From assembly GCF_003478335.1 (NCBI RefSeq), contig NZ_QUFB01000005.1, positions 40,621 through 104,620 of the forward strand: a stretch of 64,000 nt of DNA, written 5' to 3'. Under the pieces are notes generated by a model. It was given only the letters and a program-made list of their open reading frames with translations, had not been told where the DNA came from and did no database searches. The first letter of the stretch is position 1. Each line of letters starts with the position of its first letter. The position numbers and the translations under genes were made by a program. This DNA comes from Clostridium sp. AM49-4BH. Its GTDB lineage: Bacteria > Bacillota > Clostridia > Lachnospirales > Lachnospiraceae. Positions 23,601 to 32,092 of this stretch are shown here, piece by piece.

Positions 23601-24118
23601 AGTACAGCCACCACTTTCCCATTCTTCATATAAATTTCACCGGCATATCCACCATTGTAATACTTGCCGACATTCTCTATCTGTGAATAGTAAATCTTTA
23701 ACTCCTTCATGTACTTCTTGACCGATTTCTTGGACACACGACGATATTTTCGTTTCTCCCCATCTAACGGAAACAATACATCTGTGTAATAAAATCGGCA
23801 TTTTTTCGATAACTTCAACGTAATCTTTTTCTTCAAAAAATAAGGATCGGCACTGTCGAAATATCCTTTTTGCGGACGAACCACAATGCGCTCACCCGTC
23901 ATCTTCACAATTTGATATTGCGTAGCTTCATCCTTGCGATTGGTTCCTTTCGTATAATGCTTCTTTCCCTTCGTAAGCGATGCCTCCCGATACACTTTCA
24001 CACCCTTCTTGTACATAAACATCTTGTACGCAGATGCAGAAGCTTCCGCTCCAACTGTTGTCACGCAAATACATACGATCACCAGCATTGTCAAAATCTT
24101 AGAAATTTGTTTGTTCAT
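23582..24118 (-). CDS. Secreted protein of unknown function (178 aa)
   Basis: The signal peptide MNKQISKILTMLVIVCICVT continues to a probable cleavage after the Ala-rich SASA at about 30. The mature part is basic, rich in Lys and Tyr, and ends GKVVAVLSNGGD. No known domain. AGGTTCACC-type purines precede the ATG. The extreme 3' end lies in the tandem repeat, so the C-terminus may vary between strains. Confidence 0.65.
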   Translation of the reverse strand: MNKQISKILTMLVIVCICVTTVGAEASASAYKMFMYKKGVKVYREASLTKGKKHYTKGTNRKDEATQYQIVKMTGERIVVRPQKGYFDSADPYFLKKKITLKLSKKCRFYYTDVLFPLDGEKRKYRRVSKKSVKKYMKELKIYYSQIENVGKYYNGGYAGEIYMKNGKVVAVLSNGGD

Positions 24119-24318
24119 GGTGAACCTCCATTCTCCCAGATCCGCTTAGAGCGAATCCCAGGGCATACTGTTTGCTTTGTTGCTTGCTCTATTATTGTGT
24201 GGATCGTACGAAAATCCATACACAGTAATTATAGTTATATATTAACAGGCAGGCGGAGGATTAGCAAATGAAAATCTAGTGGCACTACCATTGCGCATCC
24301 AAAAAACAGACTATCCGA

Positions 24319-24347
24319 TTGTCATTGTTCTAATTATAGAATATAAT
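24319..24347 (+). promoter_or_regulatory. Promoter of the methyltransferase-helicase pair
   Basis: TTGTCA (24319-24324), 17 bases, TATAAT (24342-24347), in an AT-rich tract 65 bases before the methyltransferase start. Confidence 0.7.
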
Positions 24348-24411
24348 ATTTTTATTATATCAACTTCCATTATGGTACATGATACAAGCTATAGAAAGTA
24401 TGGTGGAATCA

Positions 24412-25014
24412 ATGAAAAACAATTATTATGATTCAACAATTTTATACTATAATCGCAATGCCGCTGAGTTTTGCGACAACACAGTCAACGCAAATATAAC
24501 TCAAATTCAGGATTTGTTTCTTTCCAAACTCGAAAAGAATTCTTACATTCTGGATTTTGGTTGTGGATCAGGTCGAGACACGAAATACTTCCTCGAACTC
24601 GGTTTTCATGTAGATGCCGTTGATGGTTCTGAAGAACTCTGCCGGCTGGCAGAAAAATATACGGGAATCGAAGTGAAACAAATGTATTTTCAAGAACTAT
24701 CCGAAATCGATAAATACGATGGCATTTGGGCGTGTTCATCAATTTTACATTTGCCGCACAATGAACTGACTGACGTGCTGAAGAAAATGACCAAAGCCCT
24801 AAAACAAGGAGGGGTTATATACACATCATTTAAGTATGGCACTTTCGAAGGAGTAAAAGATGGAAGATATTTTACATATATGACAAAAAAATCCTTTGAT
24901 ATTTTTATTCAAGAATTTAAAGAATTAACGATAGAAGAAGAATGGATTACTGCTGATGCCAGACCAGGAAGAGGTGATGAAAAATGGCTCAATTTAATTT
25001 TACGAAAAAGCTAG
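24412..25014 (+). CDS. Class I SAM-dependent methyltransferase
   Basis: About 200 residues. Start chosen at ATG 24412 (MKNNYYDSTILYYNRNA), behind GGTGG. Motif I ILDFGCGSGRDTKYFLELG, acidic VDAVDGSEE and the post-I region DGIWACSSILHLPHNELTDV are clear. It overlaps the helicase gene downstream by 31 bases, so expression is coupled. The pairing with a PLD/DEAH helicase suggests nucleic-acid modification or defence, but the family also includes small-molecule methyltransferases. Confidence 0.85.
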   Translation: MKNNYYDSTILYYNRNAAEFCDNTVNANITQIQDLFLSKLEKNSYILDFGCGSGRDTKYFLELGFHVDAVDGSEELCRLAEKYTGIEVKQMYFQELSEIDKYDGIWACSSILHLPHNELTDVLKKMTKALKQGGVIYTSFKYGTFEGVKDGRYFTYMTKKSFDIFIQEFKELTIEEEWITADARPGRGDEKWLNLILRKS

Positions 25015-25993
25015 ACATTGACGAAACGCAAATAGAACAGACCGACGTCATGACCGGTGACAATAATAGAAACCGCTATTTATATTACCAGTTAAAATTA
25101 AGTATGTTACATGCTAAGAAAATTGATATTATCGTTTCCTTTCTCATGGAGTCCGGAGTCAGGCTCATTTTAAATGACCTAAAAACAGCTCTTGACAGGG
25201 GTGTGCAGATCCGGATCTTAACCGGAAATTATCTCGGAATTACGCAACCCTCAGCCTTATATCTATTAAAAAACGAACTTGGAAATCGCGTAGACATGAG
25301 ATTCTATAACGACAAACATCGTTCATTCCATCCGAAAGCATACATTTTTCATTACGAAAATTACGAAGACATATATATTGGTTCTTCCAACATATCACGC
25401 AGTGCCCTCACTTCCGGAATTGAATGGAATTATCGTCTTAACAGCCAGGACAACCATAAAGATTTTGTGTTATTCTATGACACATTTCAGGATTTGTTTG
25501 AAAATCACTCTATCATAATTGATGATAATGAATTGAAACGATATTCAAAAAATTGGCATAAGCGGCTGTATCCAAAGATTTAGCAAGATATGATGCTGTT
25601 GAGGATAATTCCGATACGCCGGTAAGAAAACTATTCCAGCCAAGGGGTCCACAGATCGAAGCCTTGTACGCCTTAGCAGATAGCAGGTCAGAAGGCGCCA
25701 CAAAGGGGTTAGTCCATGCCGCTACGGGCATTGGAAAAACGTATTTGGCAGCATTTGATTCTGCTAAATACCAGAAAGTCTTATTTGTTGCACACCGAGA
25801 AGAAATATTAAAGCAAGCTGCCATATCATTTAGAAATGTCAGACAATCAAACGACTACGGATTCTTTTATGGTAAGCAGAAAGATAAAGATAAGTCTGTA
25901 ATATTTGCATCTGTTGCCACGCTTGGCAGGAGTGAATATCTGACGGAGAATTATTTTGCCCCGGATTATTTTGATTACCTGATTATTGATGAT
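24984..25993 (+). pseudogene. PLD-domain DEAH helicase, frameshifted and cut by the ICE
   Basis: Residues 1-190 form a phospholipase D-like nuclease domain (HPKAYIFHYENYEDIYIGSSNIS, the HxK plus GSSN pattern). A one-base loss near 25562 (AAGCGG, probably AAAGCGG) breaks the frame. Then come RKLFQPRGPQIEALYALADS, Walker A ATGIGKTYLAAFDSAKYQ and ASVATLGRSEYL. The protein stops inside motif II (YLIIDD, normally IDEFHHA), where the ICE begins. The helicase C-terminal half (DUF3427-type) is absent from the window. Confidence 0.85.
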
Positions 25994-26059
25994 GAGCGCG
26001 TTATAATAAGGACAAAGTTAGAGAAACCCAGTAAAATCAAGGGGTTAGCACTAATTTAG

Positions 26060-26271
26060 TCCTTATTTTTATACCATTTTAGCGGTAAAGATAGGGCAGC
26101 GCTGCAATATTAAACCGAAAATTCAAGTCAGCATCACAGATGTCCACAATCAGTCTGAGAGTGAATCTGTGCGCTTAGATTAGGTACAATTTTATATCAA
26201 AAACATTTAGTGAGGACTAAATTAGCACTTGAGATGGAATATTCCATCAGCTGATTTGGTCCTCTTTTTAT
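26060..26271 (+). promoter_or_regulatory. ICE left-end non-coding region with attenuator-like hairpin
   Basis: No gene fits in 26060-26288. GAGGACTAAATTAGCA (from 26212) pairs with TGATTTGGTCCTC and is followed by TTTTT, ending at about 26271, just before the first ICE gene. The inverse of its left arm, CTAATTTAGTCC, recurs at 26051. It may be an attenuator or a terminator that shields the element from outside transcription. Confidence 0.55.
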
Positions 26272-26288
26272 TTGAGAGGAGTGGTCGA

Positions 26289-26468
26289 ATGGGCAAGGTG
26301 TTAATTTGGTTCGTAATCATTATTAGTACAGTGGTTCTCTACTGTCTTATGAAAGTTAAGGCAGAGAGTGATGAACTGTATGAGAAATTAGTGAGAAAGC
26401 ATTTTTATGGCAGGTCTGATGATATTCCTGCATCTGACAAAACTGAGCACTTGAAAGGGTGTGGGTAA
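26289..26468 (+). CDS. Small single-pass membrane protein (59 aa)
   Basis: ATG 26289 follows GAGAGGAG. Residues 4-21 form one hydrophobic helix (VLIWFVIIISTVVLYCLM), then a charged cytoplasmic tail. It is the first gene of the element and precedes the ParM-like gene by about 60 bases. Not recognised. The longer frame from 26229 crosses the attenuator hairpin and was rejected. Confidence 0.6.
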   Translation: MGKVLIWFVIIISTVVLYCLMKVKAESDELYEKLVRKHFYGRSDDIPASDKTEHLKGCG

Positions 26469-26526
26469 TTATATGAAATTTTGCAAAACAATAATGCAGA
26501 CAATACAGAAAAGGAGTGAAAGGAAC

Positions 26527-27447
26527 ATGAATAACAAGTTAGAAGTAATCGGCATTGATCATGGCTGGTCAATGATGAAAACAATCTCTCAGGTATTTGT
26601 CACAGGTGTTAAGGAGATTACAACAACTCCGGCACTTTTCGGCGATGTACTTGAGTATGAAGGAAAGTTCTATAAGGTTGGAACTGTGAGGCAGGAAGTA
26701 AAGGATACCAAGGTTGAAGATGACAGCTTTTATCTTCTCACTCTTGCAACAGTTGCTAAGGAACTTAAAAGAAGAGGTCTTGAAGAGGCAAAAGTATTCC
26801 TTGCTGTAGGACTTCCACTTACAAGATTTGGAGCTGAGAAGAATGATTTTATCAAGTACCTGACAAAGAATAAGCGTGTAAGCTTCAAATATGAGAATGA
26901 GCCGTATCATATTGAAATTGATGATGTGGCAGTATTTCCTCAGTGCTATGCAGCAGTAGTGGACAAGATTCCTACAATGGCAAAGAAAACGCTGATAGTA
27001 GATATCGGTAGCTGGACAATCGACATTATGCCGGTAATCAACAAGTCACCGGATGAATCAAAGTGTGTGACGATTCCAAAAGGTCTTATTACCTGTATGC
27101 GTTCTATCAATGAGCAGTGTGTAAGACAGCTTAACGGAGAGGTAGACGAGTCAGAGATACAGAATATCATGCGATATGGCAGGTCAGATATTGATGATGA
27201 ATACTTTGCCATTATCAAGGCAGAGATAGAGGATTTTGTCGATAAGGTATATAACTCAATCCGTGAGTTTGGGTATAACTTAAAAACTACACCGATTGTA
27301 TTTGTCGGAGGCGGGGCAGTTGTGATGAAGAATTTTGGTAGTCATGATGCTAAGAACATTTCCTATAACCTTGATGTAAAGGCAAATGCAAGAGGATATG
27401 AGCAGCTTGCCACAATGGGACTTAAAAGCACTAAGCGATTATCATAA
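26527..27447 (+). CDS. parM: ParM/StbA-like actin-family segregation protein
   Basis: ATG 26527 (AAGGAGTGAAAGGAAC upstream). 306 residues with actin-fold signatures: phosphate loop 1 IGIDHGWSMMKT, VFLAVGLPL, phosphate loop 2 LIVDIGSWTIDIMPV, and adenosine motif PIVFVGGGAVVM. Plasmid ParM forms filaments that push DNA copies apart. On ICEs it may stabilise the excised circle. The next gene is a plausible ParR partner, 11 bases downstream, in the same order as plasmid parMR. Confidence 0.87.
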   Translation: MNNKLEVIGIDHGWSMMKTISQVFVTGVKEITTTPALFGDVLEYEGKFYKVGTVRQEVKDTKVEDDSFYLLTLATVAKELKRRGLEEAKVFLAVGLPLTRFGAEKNDFIKYLTKNKRVSFKYENEPYHIEIDDVAVFPQCYAAVVDKIPTMAKKTLIVDIGSWTIDIMPVINKSPDESKCVTIPKGLITCMRSINEQCVRQLNGEVDESEIQNIMRYGRSDIDDEYFAIIKAEIEDFVDKVYNSIREFGYNLKTTPIVFVGGGAVVMKNFGSHDAKNISYNLDVKANARGYEQLATMGLKSTKRLS

Positions 27448-27458
27448 GGAGGCAGATG

Positions 27459-27905
27459 ATGGGAAGAAGACTTGAATATGAAGTAAAAACTTCTGTCCGC
27501 CTCAACATGAGCAATCCTCAGCATGTGAAAATCAATGATGTGATTCAGAACCTTGATCCGAAGATTTTCAAATCTAAGAACCAGTTCATCATAGATGCGA
27601 TTCAGTTCTATATTGATAATTATGGAAAAGAAACCTTTGTTATCAAGAAGAAGGAAAAAGAGAGGGCTGAATATATCCGGTCAGAAGATATTGAGGATAT
27701 TAAGGAAGAAGTCATTGAAGTAGCAACCAATGAGGCTAGGAAAGAGGTCATAAGGCTGTTAGGCGGAGTGATATCCGGGATGAATGTTGGTCAGCCGGTA
27801 ATAATGCAGGCAGCCAATAGTGAAGCACAAGAACCTACAGAAGATGTTATGGACGATGCAGATGTTGCAGGACTTGCAATGGGATGGATGTCGAAAGGAG
27901 ACTGA
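27459..27905 (+). CDS. ParR-like DNA-binding partner of ParM
   Basis: About 148 residues. The N-terminal half (YEVKTSVRLNMSNPQHVKIN, then FKSKNQFIIDAIQFYIDNYG) has the ribbon-helix-helix pattern of ParR adaptors. The C-terminal half is acidic and could contact the filament. Position directly after parM supports the role. Two ATGs are possible; 27459 has the better distance to AAGGAGG. Overlap with the next small gene's ribosome site indicates one transcript. Confidence 0.7.
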   Translation: MGRRLEYEVKTSVRLNMSNPQHVKINDVIQNLDPKIFKSKNQFIIDAIQFYIDNYGKETFVIKKKEKERAEYIRSEDIEDIKEEVIEVATNEARKEVIRLLGGVISGMNVGQPVIMQAANSEAQEPTEDVMDDADVAGLAMGWMSKGD

Positions 27906-27910
27906 TTATT

Positions 27911-28084
27911 ATGAGAAGAGTTATGGGAGCCGTAGGAACAGTAATTTTAGAGATACTCAAGTGGATATTAAGGATAATTCTTGGAGCGTTGAAGCTGGTC
28001 TTAGGACTTGCCAGAATAATTCTTCTTCTATTCGCTATGGTGGCAAGGATATTTCTTTCATTCGTAAGAATGGGCACATTCTGA
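27911..28084 (+). CDS. Hydrophobic small protein (57 aa)
   Basis: ATG 27911, ten bases after GAAAGGAG. Almost wholly amphipathic or hydrophobic with regularly spaced Arg/Lys (ILKWILRIILGALKLVLGLA, then IILLLFAMVARIFLSFV), like a membrane-lying helix or pore peptide. Conserved-looking small genes occur at this place in related ICEs, but I know no function. Confidence 0.6.
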   Translation: MRRVMGAVGTVILEILKWILRIILGALKLVLGLARIILLLFAMVARIFLSFVRMGTF

Positions 28085-28098
28085 GAGGAGGTGAGCGT

Positions 28099-28182
28099 AT
28101 GCAGGTAAAGGGTTTATTCTTAAATTATAAGAAAAACAGAAGACTTATGCAGTATTTCTTTAAAATAAGAGAGCTGGTATAA
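28099..28182 (+). CDS. Possible very small protein (27 aa)
   Basis: ATG 28099 has GAGGAGGTGAG just before it. The peptide MQVKGLFLNYKKNRRLMQYF then FKIRELV is basic. The ribosome site is good, but 27 codons is near the limit of what can be supported. It may be a leader or the start of a deleted gene. Confidence 0.4.
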   Translation: MQVKGLFLNYKKNRRLMQYFFKIRELV

Positions 28183-28245
28183 TGAAAGGAGTTTAAGATG
28201 CACAGAATACGGGACAGTCCTATGTGTCCCGTGCATTACAGATAA

Positions 28246-28473
28246 ATAGTTCACTGCAAGGGTGGATGGCACGATGTAACACTTCGATATGATGATAATG
28301 CACCGGATGTTGTTGTAGCAACTCTTAAGCTTGTCAATGTACCGACAGAGCCTAAGCTTCCACAGACAGGAGACAATGCAAATCCGCTTCTTTATCTTGG
28401 AATTGGTGCACTTGCACTTATTACAGGTGTTGGAGTCGGACTTCGTGGAAGAAAGAAAAAGAATAAACAGTAA
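28246..28473 (+). pseudogene. LPXTG surface protein, C-terminal remnant
   Basis: The frame after a stop at 28243 reads KGGWHDVTLRYDDNAPDVVV, then EPKLPQTGDNANPLLYLGIG and an Arg/Lys tail GRKKKNKQ: sorting signal LPQTG, hydrophobic helix and positive tail of a sortase substrate. No start or upstream domains remain. Adhesin genes of several kb sit at this place in related ICEs, so most of the gene was deleted. A hairpin CGGGACAGTCCTATGTGTCCCG lies just upstream (28210-28231). Confidence 0.85.
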
Positions 28474-28546
28474 CAATTAACCTTGCGGGGAATGTAAGCC
28501 AGTGACTTATGTTCCCTGCTTTTTTAGATTAAGGAGGAACCGTAAT

Positions 28547-29542
28547 ATGATGAATTATGAGATTTTTAAGGAAGTAGTAAAAGAAAAGTTTATGGATTAT
28601 ATGCCTGAGAAGTTCAAAGGAGTGGAACTTGTGGCAGAGCCAGTGGAAAAGGTGAATGTGACTCTTGATGGCATCATCTTAAGAGAAGAAGGCAGGAACA
28701 TTTCGCCTACGATTTATATCAATGACATGTATAAGAAGTATCAGGACTGTGGTGATCTTGAGGAAACACTTATGGCTGCATGTGACTTCATGGAAAGGGC
28801 ATATGAGCAGGCTCCGGATGTTGATGTGGACAGCATTATGAGGGATGCTAACGAGAAGATTGTATTCCAGCTCATCAATACAGAGCAGAATAAGACATTT
28901 TTGGAGCAGGTGCCGCACAGAGAGTTCCAGGATCTTTCTATTGTGTATAAGGTAATAATCAGTGCAGATAAGGATGCGGTGCAGAGTTCAAAAATTACAA
29001 ATGAATTTGCAAAAAGACTTGGAATGAGTGAGGAACAGCTCTTTAAGTGTGCAGCGGAAAACACAAGAAGACTCTTCCCACCTGTAGTACGAAGCATGAA
29101 TGACATTATGAGAGAAATGTTCGCAAGGGATGGGATGCCACAGGAGATTGCAGATATGATGATAGCCGAGATTCCACCGGAGCAGACGATGTGGGTGATT
29201 TCCAATGAAAAGGGTATCAATGGTGCAGCATCCATGCTTTATGAGAATGAGCTTCATGAGCTGGCAGAGAGTTTAGAGAGTGACCTTTATATTCTCCCTT
29301 CGAGTGTGCATGAGGTTATTGCAGTATTTTCAGATATGGGAAGCCCTGAGATGCTTGCACAGATGGTAGTCGAGGTAAACATGCAGGAGGTGTCTTTGGA
29401 CGAGAGACTTTCCAATCAGGTATATCACTATGATAAGGATTTAAGAAAACTCACCCTTGCAACTGATACACCAAACAAGAGACTTGATGGTATCGTTGCA
29501 GAACCTCCCCTTGTATATGACGCGAAGGAAAAGTCCAGATAG
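28547..29542 (+). CDS. DUF5688 family protein
   Basis: 331 residues from ATG 28547 after AAGGAGG. Recognised as the ICE-borne DUF5688 family from its start MMNYEIFKEVVKEKFMDYMP and the C-terminal SLDERLSNQVYHYDKDLRKL. It is soluble, acidic and all-alpha/beta with no membrane segment. Function unknown. Members are almost always in ICEs between segregation and mobilisation genes, as here. Confidence 0.75.
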   Translation: MMNYEIFKEVVKEKFMDYMPEKFKGVELVAEPVEKVNVTLDGIILREEGRNISPTIYINDMYKKYQDCGDLEETLMAACDFMERAYEQAPDVDVDSIMRDANEKIVFQLINTEQNKTFLEQVPHREFQDLSIVYKVIISADKDAVQSSKITNEFAKRLGMSEEQLFKCAAENTRRLFPPVVRSMNDIMREMFARDGMPQEIADMMIAEIPPEQTMWVISNEKGINGAASMLYENELHELAESLESDLYILPSSVHEVIAVFSDMGSPEMLAQMVVEVNMQEVSLDERLSNQVYHYDKDLRKLTLATDTPNKRLDGIVAEPPLVYDAKEKSR

Positions 29543-29551
29543 GAGGCAGCT

Positions 29552-29668
29552 ATGGAGCAGGAACTTACAATGGAAGAACTCATTGCTCTCATAAATAGCC
29601 AGAAAGGTGACTTTGTTATCCGTGTCGAGTTTGGAGAGGAGGCGGTGTCTGATGCCAAAGAAGAATGA
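29552..29668 (+). CDS. Small acidic protein (38 aa)
   Basis: ATG 29552 follows AGGAGGCAGCT. The peptide MEQELTMEELIALINSQKGD ends EEAVSDAKEE and overlaps the RadC-like start by 17 bases. The good ribosome site, tight coupling and composition support a real gene. Short proteins of this kind lie before radC-like genes in many related ICEs. Role unknown. Confidence 0.55.
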   Translation: MEQELTMEELIALINSQKGDFVIRVEFGEEAVSDAKEE

Positions 29669-30191
29669 CTTCAAGCTTGATGTGGTTTCGGTAAGACTTG
29701 TAAAGGATGCTCCGATTTATTCGGAGCACACCTTTAACAATCCGGCGGATATAGCTGCTGTCATGGGAGACTGTATGTGCCAGTTTGACAGGGAAGTAGT
29801 GTGTGTGGTCAATCTAAGGTCAGATTTAAAACCTATCAATGTGCATTTTGCAAGTGTGGGTTCTTTAAATGAGGCAATGGCACATCCGAGAGAGCTGTTT
29901 AAATCAAGTATCCTAAGCAATGCGGCAAGCATGATGTTAATCCATTGTCATCCATCCGGGAATGTATTCCCAAGCAAGGCAGACACGATGATGACAGACC
30001 GCATGAACAAGCTGTGTGAACTGATGGGAATACCGCTCATTGACCATATCATAGTCGGTGGAGACAATCGTGAATTTTTCAGTTTCAGGGAAAAAGGCAT
30101 GATTGATAATCCTAAGATTACACTAAGCACAGATTACCGGACACTTGATATCAAGTCACCGCTTGTAGCAGAGCAGGGAAAGGCAAGGTGA
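29652..30191 (+). CDS. RadC-like JAB domain protein
   Basis: ATG 29652 after GAGGAGGCGG. 179 residues. The JAMM metal motif appears as MMLIHCHPSGNVFPSKADTM (HxH...D), with the upstream Glu region FASVGSLNEAM. RadC-type JAB proteins are common in mobile elements and are metal-dependent hydrolases of unknown target, no longer linked to recombination repair. The family core is complete. It ends four bases before the Toprim gene. Confidence 0.85.
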   Translation: MPKKNDFKLDVVSVRLVKDAPIYSEHTFNNPADIAAVMGDCMCQFDREVVCVVNLRSDLKPINVHFASVGSLNEAMAHPRELFKSSILSNAASMMLIHCHPSGNVFPSKADTMMTDRMNKLCELMGIPLIDHIIVGGDNREFFSFREKGMIDNPKITLSTDYRTLDIKSPLVAEQGKAR

Positions 30192-30195
30192 AAGC

Positions 30196-31173
30196 ATGGA
30201 TGGAAGATTTACGGATGAAGAGCTTGCCATAGCAAAGAGTGTTGACCTGTGTGCAGTAGCAGAAAGCCTTGGGTATACAGTAAAGAGGATTGGCAAATAC
30301 CACACTTTAAAGGAGATGGATTCCATCCGTATCTATAACAGAAGCCATTGGTACAGATGGTCAAGGCAGTTTGACAAAGGCAACAATGGCGGCTCACAGA
30401 TAGATTTCTTACGGGTATTTTGTGGAATGAGTGTAAAAGAGGCTGTGTTCTGGCTTTTAGATTTCGCAGGATACAGAAGAATTGAGAAGCCTGTAAAGCA
30501 GCCTCTTGTTCATCAGGTATCGCAGAAGCAGGCAGAGGAGAGAAAGCCATTTGTCCTACCGGAACTGGCAGGAGATAATTCCTATCTTATTTCATATCTG
30601 AATCAGGAGAGAGGAATCAGCAGGACTGTCATAGATCTGTTTTTAAAAGATGGACTGATTTATGAGAGCAGGCATTACCACAATGTTGTTTTCAAAGGAA
30701 ATGATAAAAATGGAGTGACAAGATTTGCAAGTATGCGGGGAGTGTTTGATAAGCAGGGCAAGCCATTCAAGTGTGATGTCACAGGAAATGATAAAAACTA
30801 TGGATTTAATGTGGTAAATGTTAACAGTACAGAGCTTGTAGTATTTGAGGCTGCAATCGACCTTATGAGTTATGTCGATATCTTCGCAGATTATGAATCG
30901 AATAAGCTGGCACTTGGGATGCTTGCAGATGCACCACTTGAGACTTTTCTTCGGGAACATCCGCAGATTACTTCCATCCGGTTCTGCCTTGATGGAGATG
31001 AGCCGGGGAGAAAAGCAGCAGCTGAACTTATGAGAAAATATTATGAGCTTGGATATGAGGTAGAAGACTGCCCGCCTCCAGCCGGATATAAGGATTACAA
31101 CGAGTGGCTTGTAGCGGCAAAGCTTAATCTGAACAGGATGAATAAGCGAGCAGATGAACCAGTCAGGGCATGA
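30196..31173 (+). CDS. Toprim/DUF3991 primase-like protein
   Basis: 325 residues. The N-terminal DUF3991 part has SRQFDKGNNGGSQIDFLRVF (primase-like zinc-site region without the Cys set). The C-terminal Toprim fold has Glu in LVVFEAAIDLMSYVDI and the DxD-type motif RFCLDGDEPGRKAAAELM. It probably primes the complementary strand of transferred DNA. It directly precedes the hairpin array and oriT candidate, consistent with a role in replication at the origin of transfer. Confidence 0.82.
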   Translation: MDGRFTDEELAIAKSVDLCAVAESLGYTVKRIGKYHTLKEMDSIRIYNRSHWYRWSRQFDKGNNGGSQIDFLRVFCGMSVKEAVFWLLDFAGYRRIEKPVKQPLVHQVSQKQAEERKPFVLPELAGDNSYLISYLNQERGISRTVIDLFLKDGLIYESRHYHNVVFKGNDKNGVTRFASMRGVFDKQGKPFKCDVTGNDKNYGFNVVNVNSTELVVFEAAIDLMSYVDIFADYESNKLALGMLADAPLETFLREHPQITSIRFCLDGDEPGRKAAAELMRKYYELGYEVEDCPPPAGYKDYNEWLVAAKLNLNRMNKRADEPVRA

Positions 31174-31191
31174 GAAACCGGATTTTGATGT

Positions 31192-31406
31192 GTGGGGGCA
31201 GAAAGTGCCCCCAAAACAGCAAAGTGGGGGCAGAAAGCGCCCCCAAAATGTCAAAGTGGGGGCAAAAAGTGCCCCCACAATTTGGACACGACAAAATCCG
31301 GACTGAAGTAAAAATAAAAGTGGGGGCAGAAAGCGCCCCCAAAATAACAAAATGGGGGCAGAAAGCGCCCCCAAAGTAGCAAAGTGGGGGCAAAAAGCGC
31401 CCCCAC
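31192..31406. repeat. Array of six GC-rich hairpins phased at 32 bp
   Basis: Hairpins of the form GTGGGGGCA-RAAAG-YGCCCCCA start at 31192, 31224, 31256, 31320, 31352 and 31384. Steps are 32, 32, 64, 32 and 32, so one unit is missing or degenerate at 31288. Spacers are A-rich, about ten bases. The period is not a multiple of three, so the frames read through it are incidental. It is non-coding DNA between the primase-like and mobilisation genes, likely iterons, an oriT-associated array or a strong transcription block. Confidence 0.88.
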
Positions 31407-31445
31407 TTTCATAAACAGAGGGTTTTAGGGAGATTTTCTCCCTAA

Positions 31446-31487
31446 CTAGATGGCATTAGGACAGAGATGTCTCTAATGCGTATCTAG
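31446..31487. other. oriT candidate (nested inverted repeat)
   Basis: CTAGAT-GCATTAGGACA-GAGA-TGTCTCTAATGC-ATCTAG forms an almost perfect cruciform, followed by CCGTAAACC. It lies in non-coding DNA upstream of the mobC-relaxase operon, the usual place of oriT in MOBP elements. The nick site is not identified. Confidence 0.5.
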
Positions 31488-31566
31488 CCGTAAACCTAAG
31501 AGATTCAGACAGGCGTGTGGGTGGAAGAGATATACAAAACACGGATAAGGGAGGTGCAGGAAAGCA

Positions 31567-32088
31567 ATGGATAAAGAACTTACAATAATCGCAGAACCAG
31601 AGGAACTTATTGCCTGGGCAGACACATTTGATATCTTACTAAACCCTTCGATAGAAGATGCTGCAATTCTGCTTAACTATATGGAAGGACATGATTATGC
31701 CATTGGCATAGATTCAGATGGGAAGATGTACAGGCAGGATGTAGCTGAGGAGAATGGTGAAATTGAACCATACCCGATAGATGATGTTATAGATATTGTC
31801 TGTGAATGGAACTATGAACTGATACTTGATGCGGAAGCACACAGGAGTGATCCAAAGGATTTTAACGACTATAACGAGTATCAGAGCAAGTATGAAAGTC
31901 TGAAAGCAGATGAAAAGAGACTGGACAGATTGTTTGATAAAACCTGTTATGGTAAGGAACTTATAGAAGTTGCCACAGAGCTTGCAGACAGGGTTATTGC
32001 CCAGCTGGGTAATAAAGAACTGGAAAAAGTTGCTGTAACAGTAGCAGAAGGAGTAAGAGAATACAGTACGGGTAAGAGAGGAAGGTGA
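31567..32088 (+). CDS. Hypothetical ICE protein (173 aa)
   Basis: AGGGAGGTGCAGG precedes the ATG. An acidic soluble protein (MDKELTIIAEPEELIAWADT) with a helical C-terminal half. It starts the operon with mobC and the relaxase: mobC follows four bases after its stop. No motif recognised. It may be an anti-restriction or regulatory accessory, by position only. Confidence 0.65.
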   Translation: MDKELTIIAEPEELIAWADTFDILLNPSIEDAAILLNYMEGHDYAIGIDSDGKMYRQDVAEENGEIEPYPIDDVIDIVCEWNYELILDAEAHRSDPKDFNDYNEYQSKYESLKADEKRLDRLFDKTCYGKELIEVATELADRVIAQLGNKELEKVAVTVAEGVREYSTGKRGR

Positions 32089-32092
32089 TTCT

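Noticed and set aside
23360-23686. Thr-rich plus-strand gene over the 24-bp tandem repeat
   Set aside because: Product of the repeat, antisense to the oxidoreductase start and a secreted protein gene; no start signal.
26060-26288. Riboswitch upstream of the ICE operon
   Set aside because: Only a terminator-like hairpin is visible; no conserved aptamer pattern that I recognise.
31163-31393. Coding frames across the hairpin array on both strands
   Set aside because: The 32-bp period is not a multiple of three and the frames consist of periodic low-complexity residues; no ribosome site.
31192-31406. CRISPR array
   Set aside because: The units are perfect short palindromes with A-rich gaps of about ten bases; there are no unique 30-bp spacers and no cas genes in the window.
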